Shown: piece after piece, positions 24,422-33,737 of the stretch | Layout of the letters: every line of letters starts with the position of its first letter | Numbering within the stretch: the stretch's first letter is position 1 | Program-made: the position numbers and the translations under genes | Assembly: GCF_009495745.1 (NCBI RefSeq) | Contig: NZ_WIDQ01000026.1 | Coordinates: 1-39,628 of the forward strand | Origin: Niveispirillum sp. SYP-B3756 | GTDB taxonomy: Bacteria > Pseudomonadota > Alphaproteobacteria > Azospirillales > Azospirillaceae | Reading direction: 5' to 3' | DNA: 39,628 nt | Notes under the pieces: model-generated | Told to the model about the DNA's origin: nothing | Databases searched by the model: none | Seen by the model: the letters and a program-made list of their open reading frames with translations, nothing else

Positions 24422-27298
24422 ATGAGGCATTCACCAGCGCACCGGCTGACCGGCGCCAGCATCCTGGCCGTCCTTGCCGCCCTGGCCAATCCCGCCGCCG
24501 CGCAGGATGCCACGGATGCGCCGCACCAGACACTCAACTCGCTTGACGAGATCGTCGTCACCGGCACCCGTCTGCCGATGACGGGCTTTGCCGCCCCGAC
24601 GCCGGTGACCGTGATGGGCGAGGTGGAGCTGCAGCGCCAGGGTGTGTCCAATGTCGCCGACCTGCTGAACACCCTGCCCTCCTTCCGCCCGCAATCGACG
24701 CCGGCAACCGTTGGCATCTTCTCCAGCAATGCCGGCGCCAATCTGGCCGATCTGCGTGGTTTGGGCGCACAGCGCACGCTGGTGCTGGTCAATGGCCGCC
24801 GCTTTGTTGCCAGCACCATCGCCGGCAGCGGCAATTCGCCATCGGGTTCCGTCGACCTGAACCTGATCCCCACCGTGCTGATTGAACGCAGCGAAGTGGT
24901 GACCGGTGGCGCGTCCGCCGCCTATGGTTCCGATGCGGTGGCCGGCGTCGTCAACCTCATCTTGAACACCAATCTGCAAGGCGTGCGCGGCAGCGTGCAG
25001 TATGGTCTGTCGCAGGAAGATGACAATCGCGAAGTCTATGCCACCCTGGCCGGCGGTACGGACTTTGCCGGTGGCCGTGGTCACATTGTAATCGGCGGTG
25101 AATATTCCAACAACAAGGGCATGGGCGACTGCTACAGCCGCGACTGGTGTGCCGAAAGCTACAACACGATTTCCAACCCCACCCCGCAGACCAATGGGCT
25201 GGCGCGCCAGATTCTGCTGCCCAATGCCCGCACGGCCACGGCCTCCTTCGGCGGTTTGATCACGTCGGGTGTGCTGCGCGGTATCGAATTCCGGCCTGAC
25301 GGCAGCTATTTCAACCATGATTACGGCACCTATTATGCCACCGGCCCCGCCTTCTCCAATGGCGGCCTGTTCCAGTCGGGTGGCAGTGCCGATCCGGTCA
25401 ATGGTTTCTACAACAACTTCCCGCTGCTGGCGCCGGTTGAGCGCTATTCCGGCCTGGTCCATGCCAAGTATCAGGCCACGGACAGTATCGAACTGTTCAT
25501 GGAGGGCTCCTATGGCCGCACGAACGCGGAAACCATCGGCGCCTCGGCCCGCAATACCGGCAATATCACCATCCAGCGCGACAATGCCTATCTGCCGGCG
25601 GCCCTGCGCGCGCAGTTGGCGGCGGCCGGTCAGAGCAGTTTCTCCTTCGGCCGCGTCTCCAATGATATCGGCCCGCCCGTGGCAGAGGTTGAGCGGGAGA
25701 CCTATCGCCTTGTCACCGGTGCCAAGGGCGATCTCGGCGATGACTGGCAATGGGATGCCTATTACCAGTATGGCCGGACCAATTATGAACAGGAAACCCG
25801 CAACACCCAGATCACCGACAATTTCGCCCGTGCGGTGGATGCGGTGGATCAGGGCCTGTTCCAGAACGGTGTCGCCAACGGCAATATCGTCTGCCGGTCG
25901 ACCCTGACCACGCCGACCAACCCGCTGGTGGCGGGGTGCAAACCGCTGAACCTGTTCGGTGAAAATCGCTTTTCACCCGAAGCCGTCGCCTATGCCTATG
26001 GCACGGCCTGGCAGAAGACACACCTGATCCAGCAGGTCGCCTCGGCCAACATTTCGGGCACGATCGCGGAACTGCCCGCCGGCCCGATCTCCTTTGCCAC
26101 CGGGGCCGAATATCGGGTGGAAAGTGTGGCCGGCAGCACCGATCCGGTCTCATCGGCCCTGCGCTTCATCACCAGTTCGGGCCAGTCCATCAGCGGCCCC
26201 GATATCAAGGTGAAGGAAGGCTATGCCGAACTGGGCGTGCCGCTGCTGAAATCGGTGCCCTTCGCCGAAAGCCTGTCGGTCAATGGCGGCGTTCGCCTGA
26301 CCGATTATTCGACCAGCGGTTCGGTGTGGAGCTGGAAGGCCGGCCTGTCCTGGGAGCCTGCGGATTTCCTGCGGCTGCGCGGCACCCGGTCGCGCGATAT
26401 CCGCGCGCCCAACTTCTTCGAACTCAACGCCCCGGCCAGCACCAGCTTCCAGTTCCTGACCGATCCCAACAGCGGGGGCAGCGCGCTCACCTCAGTCGTC
26501 TTGAGCGGCAATTCGGAGCTGCGTCCGGAAACAGCCAAGACCTGGACGGTGGGTGCCGTCGTCACCCCAGTTGATGATCTGCAATTCTCCGCCGATTATT
26601 TCGACATCAGCCTGGATGGCGCCATCACCACGCTGGGCGGTCAGGTCATCATCAATCGCTGTGCCGCCGGTGCCAAGGAACTCTGCTCCCTGATCACCCG
26701 CAACGCGGCCGGTGCCATCACCAGCGTCAGCAATGCCAATCTGAACCTGAACACGCTGAAGACGCGCGGCGTGGATATCGAGGCCCGCTACAAGCTGGCC
26801 CTGGGGGGTGGCGACCTGACCCTGCGCGCGCTCGGCACCTATCTGTTCGACCTGATCACCATTGATGCCACGGGTGCTTCTGTGGACCGGGCCGGGATGA
26901 ACGGCGCGCCCACGTCACAGCCCTCCGGCCTGCCAACCTTCACCGGTACGCTCAGTGCCACCTATGCCCTGGGCGACTTCACCGGAACCCTGCAATCCCG
27001 CTACATCTCACGCGGGGTCTATAATGCCACGCTGATCGGTCCGCATCAGTCCGGCTACAGCCCGACCCTGCCCAACAGCATCAGTGACAATCGCGTCGAT
27101 GATTACTGGCTGTTCAACCTGAACGCCCAGTATGACCTGACCATCAATGACAAAAAGGTGCAGTTATTCGGCATCGTGAACAACCTGTTCGACCGCGATC
27201 CGCCCAACGATCTGCCGTCCAGCTTCGGCGTCACCAACCCGGTCCTCTATGACAGCATCGGCCGCACCTTCAAGGCCGGCTTCCGCTTCTCCTTCTGA
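24422..27298 (+). CDS. TonB-dependent outer-membrane receptor 2
   Basis: 958 residues from the ATG at 24422 (AGGGAGAGGAAATCCAC upstream; the frame extends further but without a site). The signal peptide ends near ANPAAAQ. The plug starts LDEIVVTGTRLPMTGFAAPTPVTVMGEVELQ, and the barrel ends in GFRFSF with a terminal Phe. It belongs to the larger class with NTLPSFRPQ and GSDAVAGVVN plug motifs common in sphingomonads and xanthomonads. It opens the operon with the spinster-type MFS, the stilbene oxygenase, the aldehyde dehydrogenase and the decarboxylase, so it probably imports that pathway's substrate through the outer membrane. Confidence 0.93.
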   Translation: MRHSPAHRLTGASILAVLAALANPAAAQDATDAPHQTLNSLDEIVVTGTRLPMTGFAAPTPVTVMGEVELQRQGVSNVADLLNTLPSFRPQSTPATVGIFSSNAGANLADLRGLGAQRTLVLVNGRRFVASTIAGSGNSPSGSVDLNLIPTVLIERSEVVTGGASAAYGSDAVAGVVNLILNTNLQGVRGSVQYGLSQEDDNREVYATLAGGTDFAGGRGHIVIGGEYSNNKGMGDCYSRDWCAESYNTISNPTPQTNGLARQILLPNARTATASFGGLITSGVLRGIEFRPDGSYFNHDYGTYYATGPAFSNGGLFQSGGSADPVNGFYNNFPLLAPVERYSGLVHAKYQATDSIELFMEGSYGRTNAETIGASARNTGNITIQRDNAYLPAALRAQLAAAGQSSFSFGRVSNDIGPPVAEVERETYRLVTGAKGDLGDDWQWDAYYQYGRTNYEQETRNTQITDNFARAVDAVDQGLFQNGVANGNIVCRSTLTTPTNPLVAGCKPLNLFGENRFSPEAVAYAYGTAWQKTHLIQQVASANISGTIAELPAGPISFATGAEYRVESVAGSTDPVSSALRFITSSGQSISGPDIKVKEGYAELGVPLLKSVPFAESLSVNGGVRLTDYSTSGSVWSWKAGLSWEPADFLRLRGTRSRDIRAPNFFELNAPASTSFQFLTDPNSGGSALTSVVLSGNSELRPETAKTWTVGAVVTPVDDLQFSADYFDISLDGAITTLGGQVIINRCAAGAKELCSLITRNAAGAITSVSNANLNLNTLKTRGVDIEARYKLALGGGDLTLRALGTYLFDLITIDATGASVDRAGMNGAPTSQPSGLPTFTGTLSATYALGDFTGTLQSRYISRGVYNATLIGPHQSGYSPTLPNSISDNRVDDYWLFNLNAQYDLTINDKKVQLFGIVNNLFDRDPPNDLPSSFGVTNPVLYDSIGRTFKAGFRFSF

Positions 27299-27304
27299 TC
27301 CAGC

Positions 27305-27328
27305 GGGGGAAGTTGCAGGACTTCCCCC
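27305..27328 (+). repeat. Hairpin between TonB receptor and MFS genes
   Basis: GGGGGAAGT (27305-27313) pairs with ACTTCCCCC (27320-27328) around a 6-nt loop, 6 nt after the receptor stop. No T-run follows. It may protect the receptor message or reduce read-through into the rest of the operon. Confidence 0.6.
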
Positions 27329-27357
27329 CGTTCCTACAGCAAGAAAGGGGGGCCAAG

Positions 27358-28686
27358 ATGACCCTTCCGATACAGAAGGCTGCGGAAGATCCCCTGTTCG
27401 GGCGTGGCTACCGCGCGACCTTGCTGGTGCTGATCCTGCTGGTATCGGCCTTTGCCTATGTCGACCGGGTGATCATCCAGACCTTGGCGGAGCCGATCAA
27501 AAAGGATCTGGGTCTCAGCGATTTTCAGTTCGGCCTGCTGGGTGGCCTGGCCTTCGCCATTCTTTATTCCACGCTGGGCCTGCCCATCGCCCGGCTGGCA
27601 GAACGGCGCGACCGGGTCACCATCATTTCCGTCTCAGTCGCGGCCTTTTCGCTGATGAGTCTGCTCTGCGGCATGGCCACCAATATCTGGACGCTGCTCC
27701 TGTGCCGCATTGGCGTTGGCATCGGGGAGGCCGGGGTGCAAGCCCCCAGCACTTCTCTGATCGGCGACCATTTCCCGCCCCACCGACGGGGCTTTGCCCT
27801 GACCGTGATGCGGCTGGGCGCCCCAGTGGGGGCCTTGCTGGGCTCCGTCGTGGCGGCCTGGCTGGCGCAGGATCATGGCTGGCGGGTGGCACTGATGCTG
27901 GTCTGCGCGCCGGGTCTGGTGGTGGCCCTGCTGTTCCGCCTGCTGCTGCGCGACCCGCCGCGCGGCCATAGCGACGGGCTGGCCGGGGGCAATGTTGCCA
28001 CCCCCACCGCCACCCCGCCCCGGACGCGGGAGGTGTTCACGCAGATGTTCCGCCGCCCGGCCTTTCGCCACATGCTGGCCGGACTGGCGCTGGCCAGCAT
28101 GGCTTTGTTCGCGGGCGGCGCCTTCACAGCCCCCTTTTTCATGCGTGTGCATGAATTGCCGCTGACCACGACCGCCCTCTATGTGGCGATCATCAGCACC
28201 ACGGCATCGACGGCAGGGATGAGCCTGGGGGGCTTCGGCATTGATTTCATCGCCAGACGCGGCCGGCGCTGGTATGCGCTGCTGCCCTTCTGCGGCATCG
28301 CCACCAGCGTGCCGCTCTTTCTGGCCGGTTACGGGCTGGATAATCATGTCGCGGCGGTGACCCTGATCACCATTGCCGGCATCTTCCTGTTCTTCCACTC
28401 GGTGCCCACGCTGGTCGCCTTCCAGAACATGGTGGCACCACAGCAGCGCACCACGGCAGCCTTCGTCTATTTCTTCGTTTCCACCATGGTGGGGGTGGGT
28501 TTCGGCCCGCCGCTGCTGGGCCTGCTCAGCGACCTGTTCGCCACCGCCTCCGGCATCACCGACGCGGCCGCCGCCTCAGCCATCGGGGTGCGCAGCGCGC
28601 TTCTGACCAGCATCGGTCTCTATGCCTGGGCCGCCCTGCATTACGGGCTGGCCGCCCGCGCCATCGCGGCGGAGGATCGCCCATGA
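27358..28686 (+). CDS. MFS transporter (spinster-like) 2
   Basis: About 442 residues from the ATG at 27358 (GGGGGGCCAAG before it; a start at 27313 would place the hairpin inside the gene). AFAYVDRVIIQTLAEPIKKDLGLSDFQFGLLGGLAFAI, the ARLAERRDRV loop motif, and GIGEAGVQAPSTSLIGDHFP show it is of the same spinster-like group as the transporter at 5897-7216. It would move the substrate or a product across the inner membrane. It sits between the receptor and the oxygenase genes. Confidence 0.9.
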   Translation: MTLPIQKAAEDPLFGRGYRATLLVLILLVSAFAYVDRVIIQTLAEPIKKDLGLSDFQFGLLGGLAFAILYSTLGLPIARLAERRDRVTIISVSVAAFSLMSLLCGMATNIWTLLLCRIGVGIGEAGVQAPSTSLIGDHFPPHRRGFALTVMRLGAPVGALLGSVVAAWLAQDHGWRVALMLVCAPGLVVALLFRLLLRDPPRGHSDGLAGGNVATPTATPPRTREVFTQMFRRPAFRHMLAGLALASMALFAGGAFTAPFFMRVHELPLTTTALYVAIISTTASTAGMSLGGFGIDFIARRGRRWYALLPFCGIATSVPLFLAGYGLDNHVAAVTLITIAGIFLFFHSVPTLVAFQNMVAPQQRTTAAFVYFFVSTMVGVGFGPPLLGLLSDLFATASGITDAAAASAIGVRSALLTSIGLYAWAALHYGLAARAIAAEDRP

Positions 28687-28723
28687 CCATCCGTCCTGAA
28701 ACTTTCCGTGCAAGGGGCCTATC

Positions 28724-30184
28724 ATGAAATTTCCCAATACGCCCAGCTTCACCGGTTTCTTCGCCCCCTCGGGCGTGGAGGCGGATGTCAATCACCTGCC
28801 TGTGCTGGATGGTGCCGTTCCCGCCGATCTGGATGGCAGCTTCTACCGCGTGGCGCCGGACCCGCAATTCCCGCCGCTGGCCGGCGACGATATCTGGTTC
28901 AACGGCGACGGCATGGTGACGCGCTTCCGCTTCAAGGATGGCAATGTCGCCCTGCAGCAGCGCTGGGTCCGTACCGACAAGTTCACGCTGGAACGCCAGG
29001 CCGGCCGCGCCCTGTTCGGTGCCTACCGCAACCCGCTGACCGATGATGACAGTGTACAGGGGGAAGTGCGCGGCACCGCCAATACCAATGTGCTGGTCCA
29101 TGCCGGCAAGCTGTTCGCCCTGAAGGAGGACAGCCCGCCCGTGATCATGGACCCGGAAACGCTGGCGACGCTGGACCCGACCTATGATTTCGGTGGGGCG
29201 ATGACATCGCAGACCTTCTCCGCCCATCCCAAGATCGACCCGCGCACCGGTGAGATGTTGAGCTTCGGCTATGCCGCCAAGGGCCTGTGTACCCGCGACA
29301 TGGTCTATTACACGATCAGCGCGGAAGGGCAGATCACGAACGAGGTCTGGTTCGAGATCCCCTATTACTGCATGATGCACGACTTCGGATTTACCGAAAA
29401 TTACGTCATCTTCCATGTGGTGCCGATTGTCGGTTCCTGGGAACGGCTGAAGGCCGGCCTGTCGCATTTCGGCTTCGACCGGGGGCGGCCGGTGCATCTG
29501 GGCGTGCTGCCGCGCAATGGCGGGGCGGAAGATATCCGCTGGTTCTCCGCCCCCACCTGCTTTGCCAGCCACGTCATGAATGCGCATGAGGACGGCAGCA
29601 AGGTGCATTTCGATGTGCCGATGGCGAAGGGCAACATGTTCCCCTTCTTCCCCGACACCGAAGGCGCGCCGTTCCAGCCACATGAAGCCGCCGCGACCAT
29701 GACGCGCTGGACGGTGGATATGAGTGCCAACAGCGACGACATCCAGATGGCGCCGCTGGCCAATCTGGTGGGTGAGTTCCCCCGCATCGATGACCGGTTT
29801 GCCGGGGTGAAGAATCGCTATGGCTGGCAGCTTGTCCAGGACATGACCAAGCCCGTGGACCTGCCGGGCGGGCGCAGCGCGTCGGGCCTGATGATGAACA
29901 CGCTGGGCCGCATCGACCTGGAAACGGGAGAGACCGATACCTACTGGGTCGGCTCCACCTCTTCCTTCCAGGAGCCGGCCTTCATTCCGCGCCCCGGCTC
30001 CAATGCCGAAGGTGATGGTTACATCGTGGTGATCGAGAACCGGCTGGTGGAGCACGCATCCCGCCTGCTGCTGTTCAACGCTCTCAATCTTGCGGCCGGT
30101 CCCATCGCGACCATCGGCCTGCCCTTCCGCATCCGTCAGGGCCTGCATGGCAACTGGGCACCGGCCCAGACCAGCGCTGCCTGA
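28724..30184 (+). CDS. Carotenoid-oxygenase-family stilbene (lignostilbene-type) dioxygenase
   Basis: 486 residues, a typical length for bacterial stilbene-cleaving members. The four iron ligands are visible: H168 (SAHPK), H219 (MMHDF), H283 (ASHVMNAH) and H475 (GLHGNW). In addition F59, Y101 and K134 are present at the positions I recall for lignostilbene dioxygenases, where Tyr and Lys bind the 4-hydroxyl of the stilbene. The enzyme would split the central C=C of a 4-hydroxystilbene with oxygen into two aromatic aldehydes. AAGGGGCC precedes the ATG. The downstream aldehyde dehydrogenase and decarboxylase suit the products. Numbering comparison is from memory and unchecked; apocarotenoid cleavage is the main alternative. 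Confidence 0.92.
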   Translation: MKFPNTPSFTGFFAPSGVEADVNHLPVLDGAVPADLDGSFYRVAPDPQFPPLAGDDIWFNGDGMVTRFRFKDGNVALQQRWVRTDKFTLERQAGRALFGAYRNPLTDDDSVQGEVRGTANTNVLVHAGKLFALKEDSPPVIMDPETLATLDPTYDFGGAMTSQTFSAHPKIDPRTGEMLSFGYAAKGLCTRDMVYYTISAEGQITNEVWFEIPYYCMMHDFGFTENYVIFHVVPIVGSWERLKAGLSHFGFDRGRPVHLGVLPRNGGAEDIRWFSAPTCFASHVMNAHEDGSKVHFDVPMAKGNMFPFFPDTEGAPFQPHEAAATMTRWTVDMSANSDDIQMAPLANLVGEFPRIDDRFAGVKNRYGWQLVQDMTKPVDLPGGRSASGLMMNTLGRIDLETGETDTYWVGSTSSFQEPAFIPRPGSNAEGDGYIVVIENRLVEHASRLLLFNALNLAAGPIATIGLPFRIRQGLHGNWAPAQTSAA

Positions 30185-30215
30185 TCGCCCCTTCGCGCGA
30201 CCGAAAGGATCAATT

Positions 30216-31658
30216 TTGGTTGACCAGACTTCCGCCGACTATCCCAAACTCGGCATGTATATTGATGGTGAATGGATCATGCGGGCCGACCGCAGCCACA
30301 CTGTCATCAACCCGGCCAATGGTGAAGCCCTGGGCGAACTGCCCCTGGCCGGTGCCGCCGATCTTGACCGGGCACTGGCCGCCGCCGACCGGGGCTTCCG
30401 GACCTGGAGCAAGACACCGGTCGATGAACGAGCCCGCGTGCTGCGCGATGCCGCCCGGTTGCTGCGGGAACGAGCCGATCTGATCGCCCGCAACGCCACG
30501 CGGGAGGAAGGCAAGACCCTGGCGGAAACCCGGATTGAGACCATCGCCTGCGCCGGCCTGTTCGATTTCTACGCAGAGGAAGCGCGCCGGGTCTATGGCC
30601 GCGTGCTGGTCCGTCCGGCGGGTCAGCGCTCGCTGGTGATGAAGGTGCCGGTGGGTCCGGTAGCGGCCTTCGCGCCCTGGAATTTCCCCATCCATAATCC
30701 CGGCCGCAAGCTGGGTGCCCCCATTGCGGCTGGCTGTTCGGTGATCCTGAAACCGGCGGAAGAGGCCCCGGCATCGGCCATGGCCGTGGTCCAGGCGCTG
30801 ATCGACGCCGGCTGCCCGTCCGATGTCGTGCAGCTTGTCTTCGGCGTGCCGGACGAGGTGTCGCGCCATCTGCTGGCAAGCCCCATCATCCGCAAGCTGA
30901 GCTTCACGGGATCGACGGTCGTCGGCAAACATCTGATGCGGCTCTGCGCCGACACGATGAAGGTGACGACCCTGGAACTGGGCGGCCACGCGCCCGTGAT
31001 CATTTTCGATGATTGCGATTTCGATCGCACGGTGGAGATGCTGGCCAACAGCAAGGTGCGCAATGCCGGCCAGGTCTGCGTCTCCCCCACCCGGTTCTAT
31101 ATCCAGCAGGGCATCTATGACCGGTTCGTGGAAGCCTATGCCAAGCGCCTGTCGCAGATGAAGGTGGGCGACGGTCTGGCGCCCGACACCCAGATGGGGC
31201 CGATGGCCAACCCGCGCCGCCCGGCCGCCATCAGCGACCTTGTCCAGGATGCCGTCCGCCACGGCGCCCGCATCCGCACGGGCGGCGAAGCGATTGAGAG
31301 CAAGGGCTTTTTCTGGCAGCCGACGGTTTTGTCAGATGTCCCCAACAAGGCCCGCATCATGAATGAGGAGCCGTTTGGCCCCGTTGTCGTCGCCACCCCC
31401 TTCGCCACCCTGGACGAAGCGGTGGAGCAGGCCAACCGCCTGCCCTATGGCCTGGCCTCCTTCGCCTTCACGGAGAATGCGCGCCGGGCCAACCTGATCG
31501 GCGATGCCATCGAAGCGGGCATGGTGGCCATCAACACCACCGCACTGGCCGCCGCCGACGCGCCCTTTGGCGGGGTCAAGGAGAGCGGCCATGGGTCGGA
31601 GGATGGGCCGGAGGGTCTGGCCGCCTGCCTTGTCACCAAAACCATCCATCAATATTGA
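30216..31658 (+). CDS. NAD(P)-dependent aldehyde dehydrogenase
   Basis: About 480 residues from a TTG at 30216, with AAAGGA 6 nt upstream; the frame is open to 30090 but overlaps the previous gene, and no ATG fits before Met14. Aldehyde dehydrogenase hallmarks: APWNFPIHNPGRK, FTGST (230-234), ELGG with catalytic Glu (E254) and the nucleophile Cys (C288 in NAGQVCVSP). It oxidises an aldehyde to the acid. By context, the substrates are the aryl aldehydes produced by the stilbene oxygenase 31 nt upstream. Its stop is about 17 nt before the decarboxylase start. Confidence 0.92.
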   Translation: MVDQTSADYPKLGMYIDGEWIMRADRSHTVINPANGEALGELPLAGAADLDRALAAADRGFRTWSKTPVDERARVLRDAARLLRERADLIARNATREEGKTLAETRIETIACAGLFDFYAEEARRVYGRVLVRPAGQRSLVMKVPVGPVAAFAPWNFPIHNPGRKLGAPIAAGCSVILKPAEEAPASAMAVVQALIDAGCPSDVVQLVFGVPDEVSRHLLASPIIRKLSFTGSTVVGKHLMRLCADTMKVTTLELGGHAPVIIFDDCDFDRTVEMLANSKVRNAGQVCVSPTRFYIQQGIYDRFVEAYAKRLSQMKVGDGLAPDTQMGPMANPRRPAAISDLVQDAVRHGARIRTGGEAIESKGFFWQPTVLSDVPNKARIMNEEPFGPVVVATPFATLDEAVEQANRLPYGLASFAFTENARRANLIGDAIEAGMVAINTTALAAADAPFGGVKESGHGSEDGPEGLAACLVTKTIHQY

Positions 31659-31675
31659 AAACAGGGAGGCGACCT

Positions 31676-32734
31676 ATGACCATGCCCAAGACCGGCGGCG
31701 CCCAGGGCTATCTGCGCATCGCAACCGAGGAGGCCTTCACCACGCCCGAGCTGATCGCAGCTTTCCGGGAGGAGTTGGCGGCACCGGATGTCGATCCGGG
31801 GTTCCTCAGCCTGATCGGCTATTATCTGGATCATCCGGCCGAACGGCCGCGCTTTGTGGCCAACGCCCTGATGGATCTGGGCGAACAGCGCATCGCGCAT
31901 ATGGATGAACGCGGCATCGACCGCCAGATTCTGGGCCTGACGGCGCCAGGCACCAACGTCATCCGCAATGCCGACCGCGCCACCATGGTGGCGGAAACCG
32001 CCAATGACCGGCTGGCGGAAGCCATCGCCAAGTACCCCACCCGCTTCAGCGGCATGGCCGCCTGTGCCCCGCAGAACCCCAAGGCGGCAGCGCGGGAAAT
32101 CGAACGCGCCATCGGCAAGCTGGGCCTGTCCGGTGTGCTGATCAACAGCCACATCCTGGGCGAATATCTGGACAATCCGAAATTCCATGAGGTGCTGGAA
32201 GCCATCGAGGCGATGGATGTCCCCCTCTATATTCACCCCAACACGCCGCCAGCATCCATGATCGGCCCGCTGCTGGCGGCCGGGCTGGATGGGGCGCTTT
32301 TCGGTTTCGGGGTGGAAACGGGGATGCACGCGCTGCGCCTGATCACGTCGGGCACGCTGGACCGGTTCCCGAAATTGCAGATCATCATCGGCCATATGGG
32401 AGAGGCCCTGCCCTTCTGGCTCTACCGGCTGGATTTCATGCATGGGGCCGGGGTGCGTACCGGCCGCTATGAATGCATGAAGCCGCTGAAGAAGGGCAAG
32501 GTCTCCACTTACCTGCGGGAGCATTTCCACATCACCAATTCCGGCGTCGCCTGGGAGGAAGCGATCAAGTTCACCCAGAAGGTGATGGGCGTGGATCGCG
32601 TGCTGTACGCCATGGACTATCCCTACCAATGCCCGGTGGAAGAGGTCGCGGCGCTGGACGCGATGGACATGCCCTTGGAGGTGAAGCGGAAATTCTTCCA
32701 GACCAACGCGGAGGCGTTGTTCAAGATCCGCTGA
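31676..32734 (+). CDS. LigW-like amidohydrolase (5-carboxyvanillate-decarboxylase type)
   Basis: 352 residues, ATG at 31676 with GGGAGG 6 nt before (a TTG at 31655 is an alternative). Metal ligand candidates: Glu in RIATEEAF (E18/E19), H187 in YIHPNTPP, and D314 in AMDYPY, plus IIIGHMGEALPF. These positions are close to those I recall for the manganese site of LigW (Glu19, His188, Asp314), and the EEAF form, lacking the His of gamma-resorcylate decarboxylase, also fits LigW. It would remove a carboxyl group from a hydroxylated aromatic acid without redox change. Last gene of the operon; no signal peptide, in contrast to its Tat-exported relative at 12627-13736. Confidence 0.9.
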   Translation: MTMPKTGGAQGYLRIATEEAFTTPELIAAFREELAAPDVDPGFLSLIGYYLDHPAERPRFVANALMDLGEQRIAHMDERGIDRQILGLTAPGTNVIRNADRATMVAETANDRLAEAIAKYPTRFSGMAACAPQNPKAAAREIERAIGKLGLSGVLINSHILGEYLDNPKFHEVLEAIEAMDVPLYIHPNTPPASMIGPLLAAGLDGALFGFGVETGMHALRLITSGTLDRFPKLQIIIGHMGEALPFWLYRLDFMHGAGVRTGRYECMKPLKKGKVSTYLREHFHITNSGVAWEEAIKFTQKVMGVDRVLYAMDYPYQCPVEEVAALDAMDMPLEVKRKFFQTNAEALFKIR

Positions 32735-32908
32735 CGCCCTGGTCCAAGCGATCCGGAACTGGACTTGCCCTGGAAAAGGGGAGAGCCATTTTCTCGCTGC
32801 CAGGCTGCTGCCTGCAAAAGGATTTGCGTTCCCTCACGCGCCAGGCGGGCACCTCCGTGCCCTTGGCTCGGCAAGCCACGTGGCGCTGAGCCGGCGGTCG
32901 CCGGCCTC

Positions 32909-32942
32909 AAACCCGCCTAAAGGTCAGCCTTTAGGCGGGTTT
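32909..32942. terminator. Strong intrinsic terminator ending the catabolic island
   Basis: AAACCCGCCTAAAGG (32909-32923) pairs perfectly with 32928-32942 around a 4-nt TCAG loop, and TTGTATT follows. The symmetric A/T flanks make it bidirectional. It is 175 nt past the decarboxylase stop, and marks the end of the operon. Confidence 0.88.
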
Positions 32943-33397
32943 GTATTAGATCGAATATTACTGCAATCATCTCGCCAGTCGGCCAGCCCTTGGCGGGCGT
33001 ACCACCATCTGCGGCCGAAGGGGACGATCAGGAATTTCGTGCTCGGCTGGGGCATAATGATGCGAACGGGGCTCCTGATAGTCCCCAAGGTTGCCACGAC
33101 ACGTAGCAGGCGAACACCCCAATCTGGCAGTTCGTAATCTTGTTGGTCGAACCCGTATCTTGCCGCACCACTTCGCACGATGCCCTGCCTTGCCTCAAGA
33201 AACCTTTCTTGTTGATCATCAGCAGCGCGTCGGTATCCCAACAGTCCCAGCCCAGGATCTCCTGTTGTCGCCAAGGGCACCCGCCGCCGCTGCCCGCATC
33301 CATCTTGTTCTTATTGATTGTAATAAATCTATATTTACACCAAATTATCAAAGTCAATCTGAGTTGACCATAAATTATAATATAATATTTTGATAAT

Positions 33398-33441
33398 ATA
33401 GTATGCATAAGATTTGCGTTGGAAAATATTATGCATACTAT
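33398..33441. promoter_or_regulatory. 13-bp inverted repeat in AT-rich promoter region
   Basis: ATAGTATGCATAA (33398-33410) and TTATGCATACTAT (33429-33441) are perfect inverted copies separated by 18 nt. The surrounding DNA is very AT-rich. A dimeric regulator site or a message hairpin are both possible. A TATAAT lies just left (33381-33386) but I cannot assign a -35 box. Confidence 0.5.
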
Positions 33442-33561
33442 GTTTTGAAAAATTTTGTATTGCTTTAATGATGGCGACAAAACAATGTTAATGTATTAAC
33501 AAATGAAAATTTTATTCTGATCGTATGCGCGCTGTGACGTAAAATTCATAAATTCTAGTAT

Positions 33562-33581
33562 CACAGTCCGATCGGACTGTG
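33562..33581. promoter_or_regulatory. Perfect 20-bp palindrome, operator-like
   Basis: CACAGTCCGA followed directly by its own complement TCGGACTGTG, with no loop, so it resembles an operator and not a hairpin terminator. It is about 156 nt upstream of the giant gene start and is the only such site I found in this part. Confidence 0.6.
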
Positions 33582-33737
33582 GAATATTCTACGCTGATGT
33601 TGTACGAAGATTACTCAAGCGATCCTGGATTGATCCGGCATCTGCAGGCGCAGAGAGAAACATCCGGTCGGATGCAGGATGGTAACGACGCGTCCTGGGG
33701 TTTGGGGTCTTGGGGTGCAGACGGAAAGGTTGGGGCG

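Larger units (their letters stand above)
32735..33596. other. Long intergenic zone with no confident gene
   Basis: This 860-bp gap holds a terminator, then about 350 bp of ordinary composition, then a strongly AT-rich stretch (about 33300-33560). The only sizeable frames are on the minus strand (for example 32924-33280, ending inside the terminator stem); I recognise none and see no good ribosome site, so none is called. The AT-rich part includes two palindromes listed separately and probably the promoter of the giant gene. Confidence 0.6.

Noticed and set aside
28556-30148. 530-codon minus frame opposite the stilbene oxygenase
   Set aside because: The plus frame has all four iron histidines; the minus one resembles no family.
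32924-33280. 118-codon minus frame in the intergenic zone
   Set aside because: No recognised family, no good ribosome site, and it ends inside the terminator stem; kept only as part of the intergenic description.
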